From Solirubrobacterales bacterium (GTDB lineage Bacteria; Actinomycetota; Thermoleophilia; Solirubrobacterales; Solirubrobacteraceae): a stretch of 64,000 bases of DNA. The position numbers were made by a program, and so were the translations under genes. The notes below the pieces were generated by a model. The model was given only the letters and a program-made list of their open reading frames with translations, searched no databases and was not told where the DNA came from. The DNA is taken from contig DAHUYQ010000028.1 in NCBI GenBank assembly GCA_027315115.1, positions 1 to 64,000 on the forward strand, read 5' to 3'. Positions 1 through 9,419 of the stretch are shown here, in pieces. Positions within the stretch are counted from its first letter, which is position 1; every line of letters starts with the position of its first letter.

Positions 1-1150
1 CGGCGAGCACCTTGCCGCCGGCCGCCCCGCCGCCGGCCGCCCCGCCGCCGGCCGCCCCGCCGCCGGCGGCGACCGCGAACTCGAAGGCGCCGCCGTCCGC
101 GAAGAGCGCGCCCTCGGGCGGCTCGGCCTGCCGCACGGCGATGCACAGCTCCTCGCCCTTCAGCTTCGCGACGTCCCGCAGCGAGCCCTCGACCAGCTTC
201 GCCTGCAGCTTCGCGGCCTCCGCCGCCGGCGCCTCCAGCGCGCCGTCGCCGAGCGCCTCCTCCAGCCTGCGCAGCGGGTCGCGCAGCTCGTGCCGGCGAA
301 ACATCTCCCGCACCCGCGAGCGATCCGGCTCGGCCGCCGCCTCCGAGGCCGGGTCGAAGTCCACCGGCACGTCTCGCTTGATCGTCGCAAGCTGCTTGGA
401 GACGATCGCGTCCTGGGTGTGCTCGCGCAGGTTCTCGCGCCGCTTGGCGCCACCGATCTCCTCGATGCTGGCCAGCACCTGCTCGAGGCTGCCGTAGCGC
501 TGGATCAGCTCGCTGGCGGTCTTCTCGCCGATCCCCGGCACGCCGGGGATGTTGTCGGAGGTGTCGCCCTTGAGCCCGTAGTAGTCGGGGATCAGCTCGG
601 GCGGCAGGCCGTAGCGGTCGATCACCGCCTGGCGGTTGTAGGTCTTGGTCTCGGTGATCCCCCGCGCCGTGGCCATCACCTCGACCAGCCCCTCCGGGTC
701 GATGAGCTGGAAGATGTCCCTGTCGCCTGTGACGATCGTGACGGGCACCCCCGCCTCCAGCGCGCGCTGCGTCAGCGTGGCGATCACGTCGTCGGCCTCA
801 TAGCCCTCCACCGTGACGTTGCGGTACCCCATCGCCTCCACCAGCGGCGCCATCTCCGGCCACTGCACCTTCAGCAGGTCCGGGCGAGAGCGGCGCTGCG
901 CCTTGTACTCCGGGTAGAGCTCGGTGCGACCTGAGGTGCCCGCGTCCCAGACGACCACCGTCGGGCGCACGCCGTGCTCGGTGATCAGCTTCACGAGCAT
1001 CGAGGCGAACCCGAAGATCGCGTTGGTCGGCTCGCCGGTCGAGGTCGCGATCGACTCCGGCAGCGCGAAGAACGCGCGGTAGACGAGGCTCGGACCGTCG
1101 ATCAGGACCAGCCGGCGCTGCGAATCGAGCGAGGTGGCACGCGGTGGCAT
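1..1150 (-). CDS. polA: DNA polymerase I, N-terminal part (runs off left edge)
   Basis: Replication and repair polymerase; about 383 codons of its 5' end are visible. They form the 5'-3' exonuclease (flap endonuclease) domain: LVLIDGPSL and YRAFFALP near the start, then the metal-binding acidic stretches VVVWDAG, GYEADDVIAT and TGDRDIFQL, and the helix-hairpin-helix GVPGIGEKTASEL. After about residue 290 comes the linker toward the (missing) proofreading and polymerase domains, ending in a Gly/Ala-rich tract encoded by a 15-bp tandem repeat. The ATG at 1150 fits the family start. The next gene diverges at 1281, so 1151-1280 should hold two promoters. Identity is secure; whether the proofreading exonuclease is active cannot be judged. 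Confidence 0.95.
   Translation of the reverse strand, partial: MPPRATSLDSQRRLVLIDGPSLVYRAFFALPESIATSTGEPTNAIFGFASMLVKLITEHGVRPTVVVWDAGTSGRTELYPEYKAQRRSRPDLLKVQWPEMAPLVEAMGYRNVTVEGYEADDVIATLTQRALEAGVPVTIVTGDRDIFQLIDPEGLVEVMATARGITETKTYNRQAVIDRYGLPPELIPDYYGLKGDTSDNIPGVPGIGEKTASELIQRYGSLEQVLASIEEIGGAKRRENLREHTQDAIVSKQLATIKRDVPVDFDPASEAAAEPDRSRVREMFRRHELRDPLRRLEEALGDGALEAPAAEAAKLQAKLVEGSLRDVAKLKGEELCIAVRQAEPPEGALFADGGAFEFAVAAGGGAAGGGAAGGGAAGGKVLA
14..67. repeat. 15-bp tandem repeat inside polA
   Basis: Three perfect copies of GCCGCCGGCCGCCCC (14-28, 29-43, 44-58) plus a partial fourth. Read on the minus strand they encode repeated Gly-Gly-Ala-Ala-Gly, a flexible insert in the linker of DNA polymerase I. 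Copy number is likely to vary between strains by slippage. Confidence 0.9.
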
Positions 1151-1280
1151 GGCCGCACTCTACGACCTGGCGAGCGCCGCGCGAGCACTGCCCCCGAGAA
1201 CGATCGCCGACCACCGCGGCTGCTCGCCACGGAGAAGCAAATAACATGCGGGCATCCGATCGACATAGGAGATTCCAGCA

Positions 1281-2792
1281 GTGAGCGCGACCCCCAGCGC
1301 CCAATACAGACTCACGATCCGCGTCAAGCTCGACGATGCCCAGGGCACGCTTGGCGAGGTGACGGCCACGATCGCCGCGACAGGCGGCATGGTCGGCGCG
1401 ATCGACCTGATCGAGAGCGGTCACGACGGCAGCGTTCGCGACATCGTCGTGGACGCCACCGGGCAGGACCACTGGGCCCAGATCATCGACGCGATCAACG
1501 CCCTTCCGGGCGTGCAGGTGATCGACACAACCGACCGGACGTTTTTGATGCACGTCGGCGGCAAGATCGAGCAGCACAACAAGCATCCCCTGAAGACCCG
1601 GGACGACCTCTCGATGGCCTACACGCCCGGCGTGGCGCGCGTCTGCCTGGCGATCGCCGAGGAGCCCGAAAGGGCCTTCCAGTACACGATCAAGCGCAAC
1701 ACCGTGGCGGTCGTCTCCGACGGCACGGCGGTGCTCGGCCTTGGCGACATCGGGCCCGCCGCCGCGATGCCCGTCATGGAGGGCAAGTGCTGCCTCTTCA
1801 AGGAGTTCGCGGGAGTGGACGCCTTCCCGATCTGCCTGGACACCAAGGACCCGGAGGAGATCATCCGCACCGTGGAGATGATCGCGCCGGCCTTCGGCGG
1901 CATCAACCTCGAGGACATCTCCGCGCCGCGCTGCTTCGAAATCGAGGACGAGCTCAAGCGTCGCCTGGACATCCCCGTCTTCCACGACGACCAGCACGGC
2001 ACCGCGGTCGTGGTGATGGCGGCGCTGATCAACGCGGCCAAGCTCACCGGCCGCACGATGGCGGACATCAAAGTGCTGGTGATCGGGCTGGGCGCCGCGG
2101 GCATCGCCGTCACGCGCATCCTGCGCCAGGCCGGGGTCACCGAGATCATCGGCGCCGACTCCAGGGGGGCGCTGCACGTGCGCCGCGAGGACTACCTCGA
2201 CGGCTCGATGGGCCCCGTGAAGCGCTGGTACGCGGAGGTCACCAACCCGGAGTGCCTCTCGGGCGCGCCGGCCGACGTGATCGACGGCGCCGATCTGCTG
2301 ATCGGGCTCTCCGGCGCCCGTGCCCTGCCGGCGGACGCGCTCTCGAAGATGAAATCGGACGCGATGGTCTTCGCGATGGCCAACCCCAACCCGGAGGTGC
2401 ATCCGGAGGAGGCGGCGCCATATGCGCGGATCGTCGCCACGGGCCGCTCGGACTACCCCAACCAGATCAACAACGTGCTCTGCTTCCCGGGCGTCTTTCG
2501 CGGAGCGCTGGACGTCAGAGCGCAGGCGATCACCGACTCGATGAAGATGGCGGCCGCCGAGGCGATCGCCGGCATCGTCGAGGACGACGAGCTGCGCGAG
2601 GACTACATCATCCCCTCGGTGTTCAACCGCGACGTGGCGCCCGCGGTGGCCGCGGCGGTCGCCGAGCAGGCCCGCGCGACGGACACCGCCAGAGCCGGCC
2701 AGGAGGTCGGCTTCGCCCACGGGGACACGCCGGTGGGCACCCCCTCCAGCTCCGGCGCCGGGAGCTCGGGGCGACTCTCGACCCCAAGCTGA
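1281..2792 (+). CDS. NAD(P)-dependent malic enzyme with N-terminal ACT domain
   Basis: Oxidative decarboxylation of malate to pyruvate in the cytosol. 503 residues: an ACT-type regulatory domain at about 8-85 (RLTIRVKLDD, GTLGEVTATI), the malic N-terminal domain (SMAYTPGVARVC, VFHDDQHGTAVV) and a Rossmann NAD-binding domain around VLVIGLGAAGIAV. The GTG start at 1281 is preceded by AGGAGA eight bases upstream. The ACT domain suggests allosteric control by an amino acid or other small ligand; which one cannot be read from sequence. NAD versus NADP preference is also undetermined. It is followed 33 bp later by the TIGR01777 gene, possibly in one transcript. Confidence 0.93.
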   Translation: MSATPSAQYRLTIRVKLDDAQGTLGEVTATIAATGGMVGAIDLIESGHDGSVRDIVVDATGQDHWAQIIDAINALPGVQVIDTTDRTFLMHVGGKIEQHNKHPLKTRDDLSMAYTPGVARVCLAIAEEPERAFQYTIKRNTVAVVSDGTAVLGLGDIGPAAAMPVMEGKCCLFKEFAGVDAFPICLDTKDPEEIIRTVEMIAPAFGGINLEDISAPRCFEIEDELKRRLDIPVFHDDQHGTAVVVMAALINAAKLTGRTMADIKVLVIGLGAAGIAVTRILRQAGVTEIIGADSRGALHVRREDYLDGSMGPVKRWYAEVTNPECLSGAPADVIDGADLLIGLSGARALPADALSKMKSDAMVFAMANPNPEVHPEEAAPYARIVATGRSDYPNQINNVLCFPGVFRGALDVRAQAITDSMKMAAAEAIAGIVEDDELREDYIIPSVFNRDVAPAVAAAVAEQARATDTARAGQEVGFAHGDTPVGTPSSSGAGSSGRLSTPS

Positions 2793-2825
2793 CAGCGGAC
2801 ACGGAGATCAGCGGGAGGCGGTTGC

Positions 2826-3737
2826 ATGAGAGTCACGATCACAGGAGCAACCGGCCTGATCGGCCCAGCCGTGATCGCAGAGCTGCGCAGGCGCGGGCCC
2901 GTGCAGATCACCGCGCTCTCGCGCGATGTGGAGCGCGCAAGCGCGAAGCTCGGCGGCGATGTGGAGGTGGCGCGCTGGTCGGCCCTGGAGGAAGCCGCGC
3001 CCGCGGACGCGCTGGCCGGTCGCGATGCGATCGTGCACCTTGCGGGAGAGCCGGTGGCGCAACGCTGGAGCCCGAGCGCCAAGCAGGCGATCACCGACAG
3101 CCGGGTGATCGGCACCCGCAACCTGGTGCAGGGCCTCGCCGAAGCGCAGCCGCGACCGAGCGTGCTCGTGAGCTCTTCGGCGATCGGCATCTACGGAGCC
3201 CGTCACGAAGAGCCGCTCGACGAGGAGGCGGCGCTCGGATACGGCTTCCTGGCGGAGACGTGCATCGCCTGGGAGCAGGAGGCCGGGCACGCGAGCGAGC
3301 TGGGGATGCGCGTGGTCAACATGCGCACCGGTGTCGTGCTCGACGCGCGCGGGGGCGCGCTGGCGAAGATGCTGCCTCCGTTTCGGATGGGCATCGGCGG
3401 GCCGGTCGCCGGAGGGGGCCAGTACGTCTCCTGGATCCATCTCGAGGATCTCGCCGCGATGATCGTCACGTCGATCGAGCAGGACTCCTGGAGCGGGCCC
3501 ATCAACGCGACCGCGCCGGAGCCCGTCACCAACAGGGAGCTCTCGCATGCGCTTGGCAGGGTGCTGCACCGCCCCGCCGTGCTGCCGGTGCCCGGCTTCG
3601 CCCTGGGCCTGCTCTACGGTGAGATGGCGGAGATCGTCACGACCGGGCAGCGGGTGCTGCCCGCGAAGGCGCTCGTGCATGGCTACCAGTTCCGCCATCC
3701 CCGGCTGGAGGAGGCCCTCCAGGCCGCGCTGGCCTAA
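2826..3737 (+). CDS. TIGR01777-family NAD(P)-binding epimerase-like protein
   Basis: 303-residue member of the extended SDR superfamily (SDR39U1/YfcH-like, TIGR01777). It begins with the nucleotide-binding motif TGATGLIGPAV and continues with VHLAGEPVAQRWSPSAKQ and SSSAIGIYGARH; the C-terminal part (LPVPGFALGLLYGEMAE) matches the family's DUF1731 region. Substrate and physiological role are not established for this family. The ATG at 2826 follows GGGAGGCGG. Codon use and base composition match the neighbours. Family assignment is secure, function unknown. Confidence 0.88.
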   Translation: MRVTITGATGLIGPAVIAELRRRGPVQITALSRDVERASAKLGGDVEVARWSALEEAAPADALAGRDAIVHLAGEPVAQRWSPSAKQAITDSRVIGTRNLVQGLAEAQPRPSVLVSSSAIGIYGARHEEPLDEEAALGYGFLAETCIAWEQEAGHASELGMRVVNMRTGVVLDARGGALAKMLPPFRMGIGGPVAGGGQYVSWIHLEDLAAMIVTSIEQDSWSGPINATAPEPVTNRELSHALGRVLHRPAVLPVPGFALGLLYGEMAEIVTTGQRVLPAKALVHGYQFRHPRLEEALQAALA

Positions 3738-3744
3738 GACGCCG

Positions 3745-3818
3745 GCCCGGCCTGCCACCGAGCCCGGCCTCTGCCACCGCGAGCCCGGCCCCCGGCCTGC
3801 CACCGAGCCCGGCCTGCC
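3745..3818. repeat. Degenerate GC-rich tandem repeat after a stop codon
   Basis: Between two convergent genes the sequence repeats a unit of about 17-24 bp built on GCCCGGCCTGCCACCGA, with copies that differ by small insertions. Similar short tandem arrays occur just after 21123 and at 29934. It could act as a structured 3' end; no clear intrinsic terminator is present. Confidence 0.6.
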
Positions 3819-3820
3819 CC

Positions 3821-5089
3821 TCAGGGGACGTGCTGGTAGTAGGGCGAGCCGTCGGTCACGTTCAGCTCGCGCCAGAACACGGGCGCTCCACCCGCGATGC
3901 GATCCACCCCGTAGCGGGTGATGGTCGTTTCGCCGTCGGGGAGCACCGCGTAGCGGCCGAGCACCGAGTCGAGCTCGTGGCCGGCGAAGGCGCCGGCGAG
4001 CACCGCGGCACGATCGTCGCCGTGCCTGCCGGCGCGCCTGATCGAGGAGAGCACGAGCTCCATCGCCGCGTATCCGTAGAGGTCGTATGGCGAAGGCGCA
4101 GCGTGGAAGCGCTTGGCGATCTCGTTGAAGACGCGCTTGGCGGCGGCGTCGTAGCTGGATAGCGAGAGGGCGGGCGATGTCAGATAGGTCTGGTGGGCGG
4201 CGGAGCCGATCGCCGAGGTGAACGAGGCGTTGGCCATCGTGTCGACGCCGAGCAGCAGCAGGCTCGGGTCGGCGGCGTGAAGCTGCTTCCACAGCGCGGC
4301 CGTGCCGGCGCCCGCGTCGCCGTTGACGAAGACGGCTTCGGCGCCGCTTTCCGCCACCTGTTCGACCTGGCCGGTGAACGTCGTTTCGGCGGTCGCCCGC
4401 GCCAGTTCGACGGTCTGTTCGCCATTGACCTGGATGCCGGCGCGCCTGGCATCGGAGGCGACGATGCTCGCAAGCGGGGCGCCGAATGGTTCCCCGTCGG
4501 CCAGCACGTAGAGGGAGCGGACGTGCAGTCTGAGCATCAGCGCGACCTGCGCGGCCGCCTGCACGGCGTCGCCCGGCAGCAGCCGGATGAAGGTGCGCTT
4601 GCCGGTCGGATAGAAGCGTTCGGGGTCGCCCTGGCCCGCTTCGAATGAGGAGGTGAGCCCGATGTAGGGGCTCATCGCGCTGACCTGCAGTATCCCCGCG
4701 ACGTTGTTGGCCGGCAGCGAGACGGCCGTGGCCCCGGAGTCGTAGTCGCCGATGTAAGCGATCGTCTTGGCGTCCTTGTCGGCGATCTTCGCGTCGGCGG
4801 CGGTGACGCTCGGTTCCCAGACTCCCGTCGGGCCGGCGTCGTCGAGCGGGATCAGTTCGATGCGAAAGCGCCCGACGCGATCGTGGGCGTCGGCGAGCGC
4901 CAGCCGCTCCCCATCGAGCACCGCCTGCGTCTGGGAGACGAGCGGGCCCTGCAGCGGCAGGCTGGTGTAGACCCTCAGGTGCTTGCCGATCGGGCTGGAC
5001 GCCTCAGAGCTCGAAGCGCCGCCGCAGCCAGCCAGCAGCAGCGGAGTCAGGCAGGCTGCAAGGAGTGGCAGCAGCCCGCGCGCACGCAC
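3821..5089 (-). CDS. ABC transporter substrate-binding lipoprotein (branched-chain amino acid type)
   Basis: Extracytoplasmic solute-binding protein, 422 residues. The N-terminus is a lipoprotein signal peptide with lipobox LLLAGC at about residues 17-22. The rest is a periplasmic-binding-protein type I fold (Peripla_BP_6/LivK-like) with typical stretches AYIGDYDSGATAVSLP and YLTSPALSLSSYDAAAKR. No permease or ATPase gene lies beside it, so it is an orphan in this window. The ligand is probably an amino acid or similar small molecule, but orphan members can also be sensors. It is the last sizeable gene on the minus strand before the convergent TIGR01777 gene. Confidence 0.87.
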   Translation of the reverse strand: MRARGLLPLLAACLTPLLLAGCGGASSSEASSPIGKHLRVYTSLPLQGPLVSQTQAVLDGERLALADAHDRVGRFRIELIPLDDAGPTGVWEPSVTAADAKIADKDAKTIAYIGDYDSGATAVSLPANNVAGILQVSAMSPYIGLTSSFEAGQGDPERFYPTGKRTFIRLLPGDAVQAAAQVALMLRLHVRSLYVLADGEPFGAPLASIVASDARRAGIQVNGEQTVELARATAETTFTGQVEQVAESGAEAVFVNGDAGAGTAALWKQLHAADPSLLLLGVDTMANASFTSAIGSAAHQTYLTSPALSLSSYDAAAKRVFNEIAKRFHAAPSPYDLYGYAAMELVLSSIRRAGRHGDDRAAVLAGAFAGHELDSVLGRYAVLPDGETTITRYGVDRIAGGAPVFWRELNVTDGSPYYQHVP

Positions 5090-5095
5090 CGACGC

Positions 5096-5257
5096 TTAGC
5101 TGCGTCGCCCTGGCAGGTAGCCGACCAGGAGGCGTGCGGTCGCGCCGATCACGATGATCGCGATCGCGAGCAACGCCGAGTCCAGGCCGGAGTAGCCGAG
5201 TGCCCAGATCACCAGCCAGATGACCAGGGCGCCCATGAGTGAGAGCAGGAATCCCAT
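5096..5257 (-). CDS. Small two-helix membrane protein
   Basis: 53 residues, almost entirely two hydrophobic segments (about 2-20 and 24-44) followed by the basic end GYLPGRRS. The ATG at 5257 lies 13 bp after the trpA stop and is preferred over an in-frame TTG at 5293 that would overlap trpA. No strong Shine-Dalgarno sequence is visible, so translation may depend on the trp operon transcript. No named family recognised; function unknown. Confidence 0.6.
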   Translation of the reverse strand: MGFLLSLMGALVIWLVIWALGYSGLDSALLAIAIIVIGATARLLVGYLPGRRS

Positions 5258-5270
5258 CGGGGCGTGAATC

Positions 5271-6086
5271 CTATACCGAGAGGGCGGCGGCAAGCTCCGC
5301 CACCAGCGCGCCCACCGCCTGAGCCGGGTCCTGCGCTTCGGCGGCGGCGCGCACCAGGCGCGTGCCGACGATCACTCCGTCAGCGCCCGCCTGCGCCGCC
5401 TGCAGCGCCTGCTCGGGCGTGGCGATCCCGAATCCGATCGCCACCGGCACCGAGGTGCTCCGCTTGGCGGCGGAGACGATCTCCCCGAAACGCTCCGAGA
5501 GCGCCGCCCGCTCACCCGTCGTGCCGACCACCGAGACGGTGTAGAGGAACCCGGAGGCCAGCGCGCCGATCGCGCGCATCCGCTCCGGGCTGCTTGTGGG
5601 CGCGACCAGCGGCACGAGCGCCAGCCCATGCCGCTCACACGCCTCGCGCACCGGCGCCGACTCCTCCAGCGGCAGGTCGGGCACGATCAGCCCGCTCGCG
5701 CCCGCCCGCGCAAGCCGCTCCACGAACGCCTCCGCGCCGGGCGCGAAGACCATGTTCGCGTAGCACATCAGCACCACCGGCAGGCGCTGCGAGGCGATCC
5801 TTGCGACCTCCAGCACGCCGGAGAGGCTCGCGCCGGCGGCCAGCGCCCTGGTCCCCGCATCGTGGATGACCGGGCCGTCGGCGAGCGGGTCGGAGTAGGG
5901 CACGCCCAGCTCGATCACGTCCGCGCCCGCGTCCGCGCAGGCCAGGGCGATGCGCGCCGACTCCTCCATGCTGGGAAAGCCGCCCATCAGATACGGCATC
6001 AGCGCCGCGCGGCGGCCGGGGCGCGCGAACGCCGCGGCGAGCCGCTGGGCGCCGTCGCGGCGCTCCCGGACGGCGGCTTCAGCCAC
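5271..6086 (-). CDS. trpA: Tryptophan synthase alpha chain
   Basis: Cleaves indole-3-glycerol phosphate to indole, which is channelled to the beta chain. 271 residues, normal length for the family. Catalytic Glu and Asp regions are visible as [18 protein letters not shown], and the phosphate-binding loops as GFGIATPEQ and GVIVGTRLV. The start overlaps the end of trpB by 8 nt, indicating translational coupling. Last biosynthetic gene of the trp operon. Confidence 0.97.
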   Translation of the reverse strand: MAEAAVRERRDGAQRLAAAFARPGRRAALMPYLMGGFPSMEESARIALACADAGADVIELGVPYSDPLADGPVIHDAGTRALAAGASLSGVLEVARIASQRLPVVLMCYANMVFAPGAEAFVERLARAGASGLIVPDLPLEESAPVREACERHGLALVPLVAPTSSPERMRAIGALASGFLYTVSVVGTTGERAALSERFGEIVSAAKRSTSVPVAIGFGIATPEQALQAAQAGADGVIVGTRLVRAAAEAQDPAQAVGALVAELAAALSV

Positions 6087-7239
6087 GGGCCAGCACCTCC
6101 GCCAGGTCCTTGTCGCCGCGGCCCGAGAGACAGATCAGGTCGACCTCGCCATCCTGCTGGGCAAGCGTCCAGGCGATCGCGTGGGCGGTCTCCAGGGCGG
6201 GGATGATCCCCTCCATCCTGGTGAGCTCCTTGAAGGCCACCAGAGCCTGCTCGTCGGTGACCGCCACGTAGCGGGCGCGTCCGGTGTCGCGCAGGAACGC
6301 ATGCTGCGGGCCGGTGCCCGGATAGTCCAGGCCGGCCGAGATCGAATGCGCTTCCACGATCTGCCCCTCCTCGTCCTGCATCACCGCCGAGCGCGCACCG
6401 TGAAGGACGCCGGGGCGGCCGCCGACTGTCAGCGGCGCCCCGTGACGGGGCGTGTCGATCCCCTCTCCCCCGGCCTCCACGCCCACCAGCTCCACCTGCT
6501 CGTCAGCCAGGAACGCGGTGAAGATGCCCATCGCGTTGGAGCCGCCGCCGACGCAGGCGATCACGCGGCTGGGAAGCCTGCCCTCGCGCTCGATGATCTG
6601 CTGCCGCGCCTCGTCGCCGATCACCCTCTGCAGGTCTCTCACGAGCGCCGGGTATGGAGCCGGGCCGACTACCGATCCGATCACGTAGTGGGTGTCCTGC
6701 ACGTTGGTCACCCAGTCGCGGATCGCGGCCGAGGTCGCCTCCTTCAAGGTCATCGCGCCGGCGCTGACCGGCCGCACCTCGGCGCCCAGCAGCTCCATCC
6801 GCTGCACGTTGGGCCGCTGCCGGCGCGTGTCCTCCTGGCCCATGTAGACCACGCAGCGCAGGCCGAGCAGCGCGCAGGCGGTGGCGGTCGCCACGCCGTG
6901 CTGCCCGGCGCCGGTCTCGGCGATGATCCTGTCCTTGCCCATCCGGGTGGCCAGCAGCGCCTGCCCCAGCGCGTTGTTGAGCTTGTGCGAGCCGGTGTGG
7001 TTGAGGTCCTCGCGCTTGAGGTAGACCGGGCGCCCCAGACGCTCCGAGAGTTTGCGTGCCCTGTAGAGCGGCGTCGGCCGCCCGGCGAAGTCGCGCAGCA
7101 GCAGCCGCAGCTCATCCAGGTAGCCGGGGTCCTCGCGCGCGGCCAGCCACTCCTGTTCGAGCTCCGCCAGCGCCGGCATCAGCGTCTCTGGCACGAACTG
7201 GCCGCCGTACGGGCCGAAGTGATGCTCGACGGCGCTCAT
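6079..7239 (-). CDS. trpB: Tryptophan synthase beta chain
   Basis: PLP enzyme joining indole and serine to give tryptophan. 386 residues; the PLP lysine lies in [14 protein letters not shown] and the phosphate-binding glycine loop in [12 protein letters not shown]. The N-terminal [16 protein letters not shown] is diagnostic. It overlaps trpF by 4 nt (ATGA) upstream and trpA by 8 nt downstream, so the three genes form a tightly coupled unit. Confidence 0.97.
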   Translation of the reverse strand: MSAVEHHFGPYGGQFVPETLMPALAELEQEWLAAREDPGYLDELRLLLRDFAGRPTPLYRARKLSERLGRPVYLKREDLNHTGSHKLNNALGQALLATRMGKDRIIAETGAGQHGVATATACALLGLRCVVYMGQEDTRRQRPNVQRMELLGAEVRPVSAGAMTLKEATSAAIRDWVTNVQDTHYVIGSVVGPAPYPALVRDLQRVIGDEARQQIIEREGRLPSRVIACVGGGSNAMGIFTAFLADEQVELVGVEAGGEGIDTPRHGAPLTVGGRPGVLHGARSAVMQDEEGQIVEAHSISAGLDYPGTGPQHAFLRDTGRARYVAVTDEQALVAFKELTRMEGIIPALETAHAIAWTLAQQDGEVDLICLSGRGDKDLAEVLARG

Positions 7240-7925
7240 GCGGGCACCCGCGCGCCGGCCGCTGCGACAGCGTCGAAGAAGGCCCGCATCTTCTGCTCGT
7301 CCTTTCGTCCCGGAGCGTCCTCGACTCCGCTTGCCACGTCCACCGCGAAGGGCCTGACCGTGTCGATCGCCTCCCCGACGTTCTCAGGGCCAAGGCCGCC
7401 GCTGAGGATCAGCGGCACGCTCGATCGCCGCTGCTCCAGCAGCGCCCAGTCGAACGTGTTCCCGGTGCCGCCGCGCAGGCCGCTGTCCGACTTGGCGTCC
7501 AGCAGGTGGAAGTCGACGTGGAAGCGCTCCAGATCCCGCACGTCGCCGGAGCCGGCCACCTGAGCGGCCTTGCAGACCTTGGCGCCCGTGCGGCGCGCGA
7601 CCTCCGCGCAGAAGGACGGCCCCTCGTCGCCGTGAAGCTGCACGATCGAGAGCTGGAGCTGCTCCGCCAGTCCGGCGATCCGCGGCAGCGGCTCGTTGAC
7701 GAACACGCCGACGAGCTCGACCTTGCGGCGCAGCGCCTGGGAGATGAGCTGCGCCTGCTCCAGCGAGCAGCGCCGCGGGCTGGGCTCGTAGAAGATCATG
7801 CCGATGGCCCACGCGCCCAGCGAGACGGCAAGCTCCGCGTCCTGCGGGCGTGTGATGCCGCAGACCTTCACGTTGGTGGGCGCGGGTGCGGGCTCGGTGG
7901 GCGCCGGGGCGGGCTCTGCTGACAT
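7236..7925 (-). CDS. trpF: Phosphoribosylanthranilate isomerase
   Basis: Third committed step of tryptophan synthesis, an Amadori rearrangement of PRA to CdRP. The core starts at [13 protein letters not shown] with the catalytic Cys and has the Asp in [20 protein letters not shown]. 229 residues, including an unusual N-terminal tail of repeated PAPTEPAP before the core. The ATG at 7925 is used here, but the GTG at the core (7871) is an alternative start. The gene lies 151 bp after htrA and overlaps trpB by 4 nt, so it may have its own promoter. Confidence 0.93.
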   Translation of the reverse strand: MSAEPAPAPTEPAPAPTNVKVCGITRPQDAELAVSLGAWAIGMIFYEPSPRRCSLEQAQLISQALRRKVELVGVFVNEPLPRIAGLAEQLQLSIVQLHGDEGPSFCAEVARRTGAKVCKAAQVAGSGDVRDLERFHVDFHLLDAKSDSGLRGGTGNTFDWALLEQRRSSVPLILSGGLGPENVGEAIDTVRPFAVDVASGVEDAPGRKDEQKMRAFFDAVAAAGARVPA

Positions 7926-8076
7926 GCACGCAACGGTAGCGAGCGCGACGCGCGGCCGGCGGCCGGGCGCCGTGCCGGCGCACCGGTTACCTTGACGCGC
8001 GGCCTCACCGCGGTCGCGCGTCGGACCCGCCGCCTCGCCGCGCCCTGGCGCCGCGGCTTGCCGCGCTCGCGCGGCC

Positions 8077-9294
8077 TCAGCCTTCTTCGGGGCTGGAGCC
8101 GCTCGCGCTCGGGTTGGAGTTCGGGCGCTGGCTGAGCGTCGCTTCGACGGTCTTCTTTTCGTATTTGCCGTTTCCGCTCGGCCGCAACAGTTCGACCTTG
8201 ACTTTGTCGCTCGGTTTGTGGCTGCCGATCAGTTCGCCGAGCTGTTCGGCGTTCTTGACCTTCGTCCCGTCGATGCCGACGATGATGTCGCCGCCGAGCG
8301 GAACCGGGCCGGCCTGCGTAGTGGCTTCGACGTCGCCGCCGTGGATGCCGGCCTTGGCCGCCGCGGTCCCCTGCTGCACTTTGGTCACCAGCGCGCCTTC
8401 TTTGACTGGCAGGTTCAGGCTCGCGAGTTCGCCCGTGATCGGGATGGTTTCCACGCCGAGGTAGGCGCCGCTGACGGTGCCGCCTTTTTCGAGCTGCGGC
8501 AGCAGCTTCTTGGCGGTGTTGATCGGGACGGCGAAGCCGATGCCGATGTTCCCGTTGCTGGAGCCGCTGGTCTCGATCTGCGAGTTGATGCCGATCACTT
8601 CGCCCCTGCCGTTGAGCAGCGGGCCGCCCGAGTTGCCGGGGTTGATCGGCGCGTCGGTCTGGATCACGTTGGTGATCGTGAACCCGTTGGGCGAGGTGAT
8701 GTGGCGCTGGAGCGCCGAGACCAGGCCGTTCGTGAGCGTCTTCTCGAGGTTGAAGGGGTTGCCGATCGCCAGGACCGGGTCACCGACCTGAACCGCGCCG
8801 GAGTTGCCGAGCTTGAGCGGGTGCAGAGTCAGGCCGCTGGTCGGGACCTGCAACAGCGCCAGATCGTCGGAGGGGTCCTTGCCGACCACTTTCGCTTCGA
8901 CCGAAGGGCCGTTTTCCTTGAAGCTGACGGTGACCTTGACCGCGTTCTCGACCACGTGCCAGTTGGTGAGGATCAGGCCGCTTCCGCTGATCACGATCCC
9001 CGAGCCGCTGTCGACGCCCCGCTGCGTTTCGCCGAAGGGGTTGAACGGCGATTCGACCTTGCGCACCACCGAGGATGAGACGTAGACCACGCCGGGGGCG
9101 GCGTGTTCGTAGATCTCGTGCGGCGTAAGGGCCGTGCCCTGGTTGGAGGCGTTGGACGGCGCGACCGGCTGCTGGACTTCGGTCACCACCGTCTTGGTGC
9201 TTTTGCCGAGGTCGCCGGCGGCCGCGAGGATGCCGACCACCACGCCGGCGCCGATGATCGCGGAGAGCAGAGGTACGAAGAAGAGTCGCTTCAT
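8077..9294 (-). CDS. HtrA/DegP-like serine protease with PDZ domain
   Basis: Membrane-anchored extracytoplasmic quality-control protease. 405 residues: one N-terminal membrane segment (about 3-27), a trypsin-like domain with catalytic triad His113 (NWHVVE), Asp144 (PSDDLALLQV) and Ser222 (NPGNSGGPL), and one PDZ domain at about 275-385 (GAYLGVETI, GGDIIVGIDG). It lies between trpC and trpF on the same strand with gaps of 125 and 151 bp, so it is embedded in the trp operon and probably has its own promoter. No good SD precedes the ATG. Several stretches use AAA and other A/T-ending codons more than the trp genes do. Confidence 0.93.
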   Translation of the reverse strand: MKRLFFVPLLSAIIGAGVVVGILAAAGDLGKSTKTVVTEVQQPVAPSNASNQGTALTPHEIYEHAAPGVVYVSSSVVRKVESPFNPFGETQRGVDSGSGIVISGSGLILTNWHVVENAVKVTVSFKENGPSVEAKVVGKDPSDDLALLQVPTSGLTLHPLKLGNSGAVQVGDPVLAIGNPFNLEKTLTNGLVSALQRHITSPNGFTITNVIQTDAPINPGNSGGPLLNGRGEVIGINSQIETSGSSNGNIGIGFAVPINTAKKLLPQLEKGGTVSGAYLGVETIPITGELASLNLPVKEGALVTKVQQGTAAAKAGIHGGDVEATTQAGPVPLGGDIIVGIDGTKVKNAEQLGELIGSHKPSDKVKVELLRPSGNGKYEKKTVEATLSQRPNSNPSASGSSPEEG

Positions 9295-9419
9295 GTGGCA
9301 AGCAGCATGAGCGAGGGCGATGAAGGAGATCTAAAGCGGATCATCGGCAGTCCTAAAAGTTTGCGCGGCGATTCGTCTCCGACCCGCGCGGCGGGAACGA
9401 TAGTCGTGAGGGCGGCAAA

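Noticed and set aside
12-497. Ala/Pro-rich plus-strand frame at the left edge
   Set aside because: It is the reverse reading of the polA linker repeat and exonuclease domain.
798-3622. Long open frames of 640 and 882 codons across the polA/malic-enzyme region
   Set aside because: They are antisense or out-of-frame shadows of polA, the malic enzyme and the TIGR01777 gene, a normal effect of very high G+C; their translations are Arg/Gly-rich without domains.
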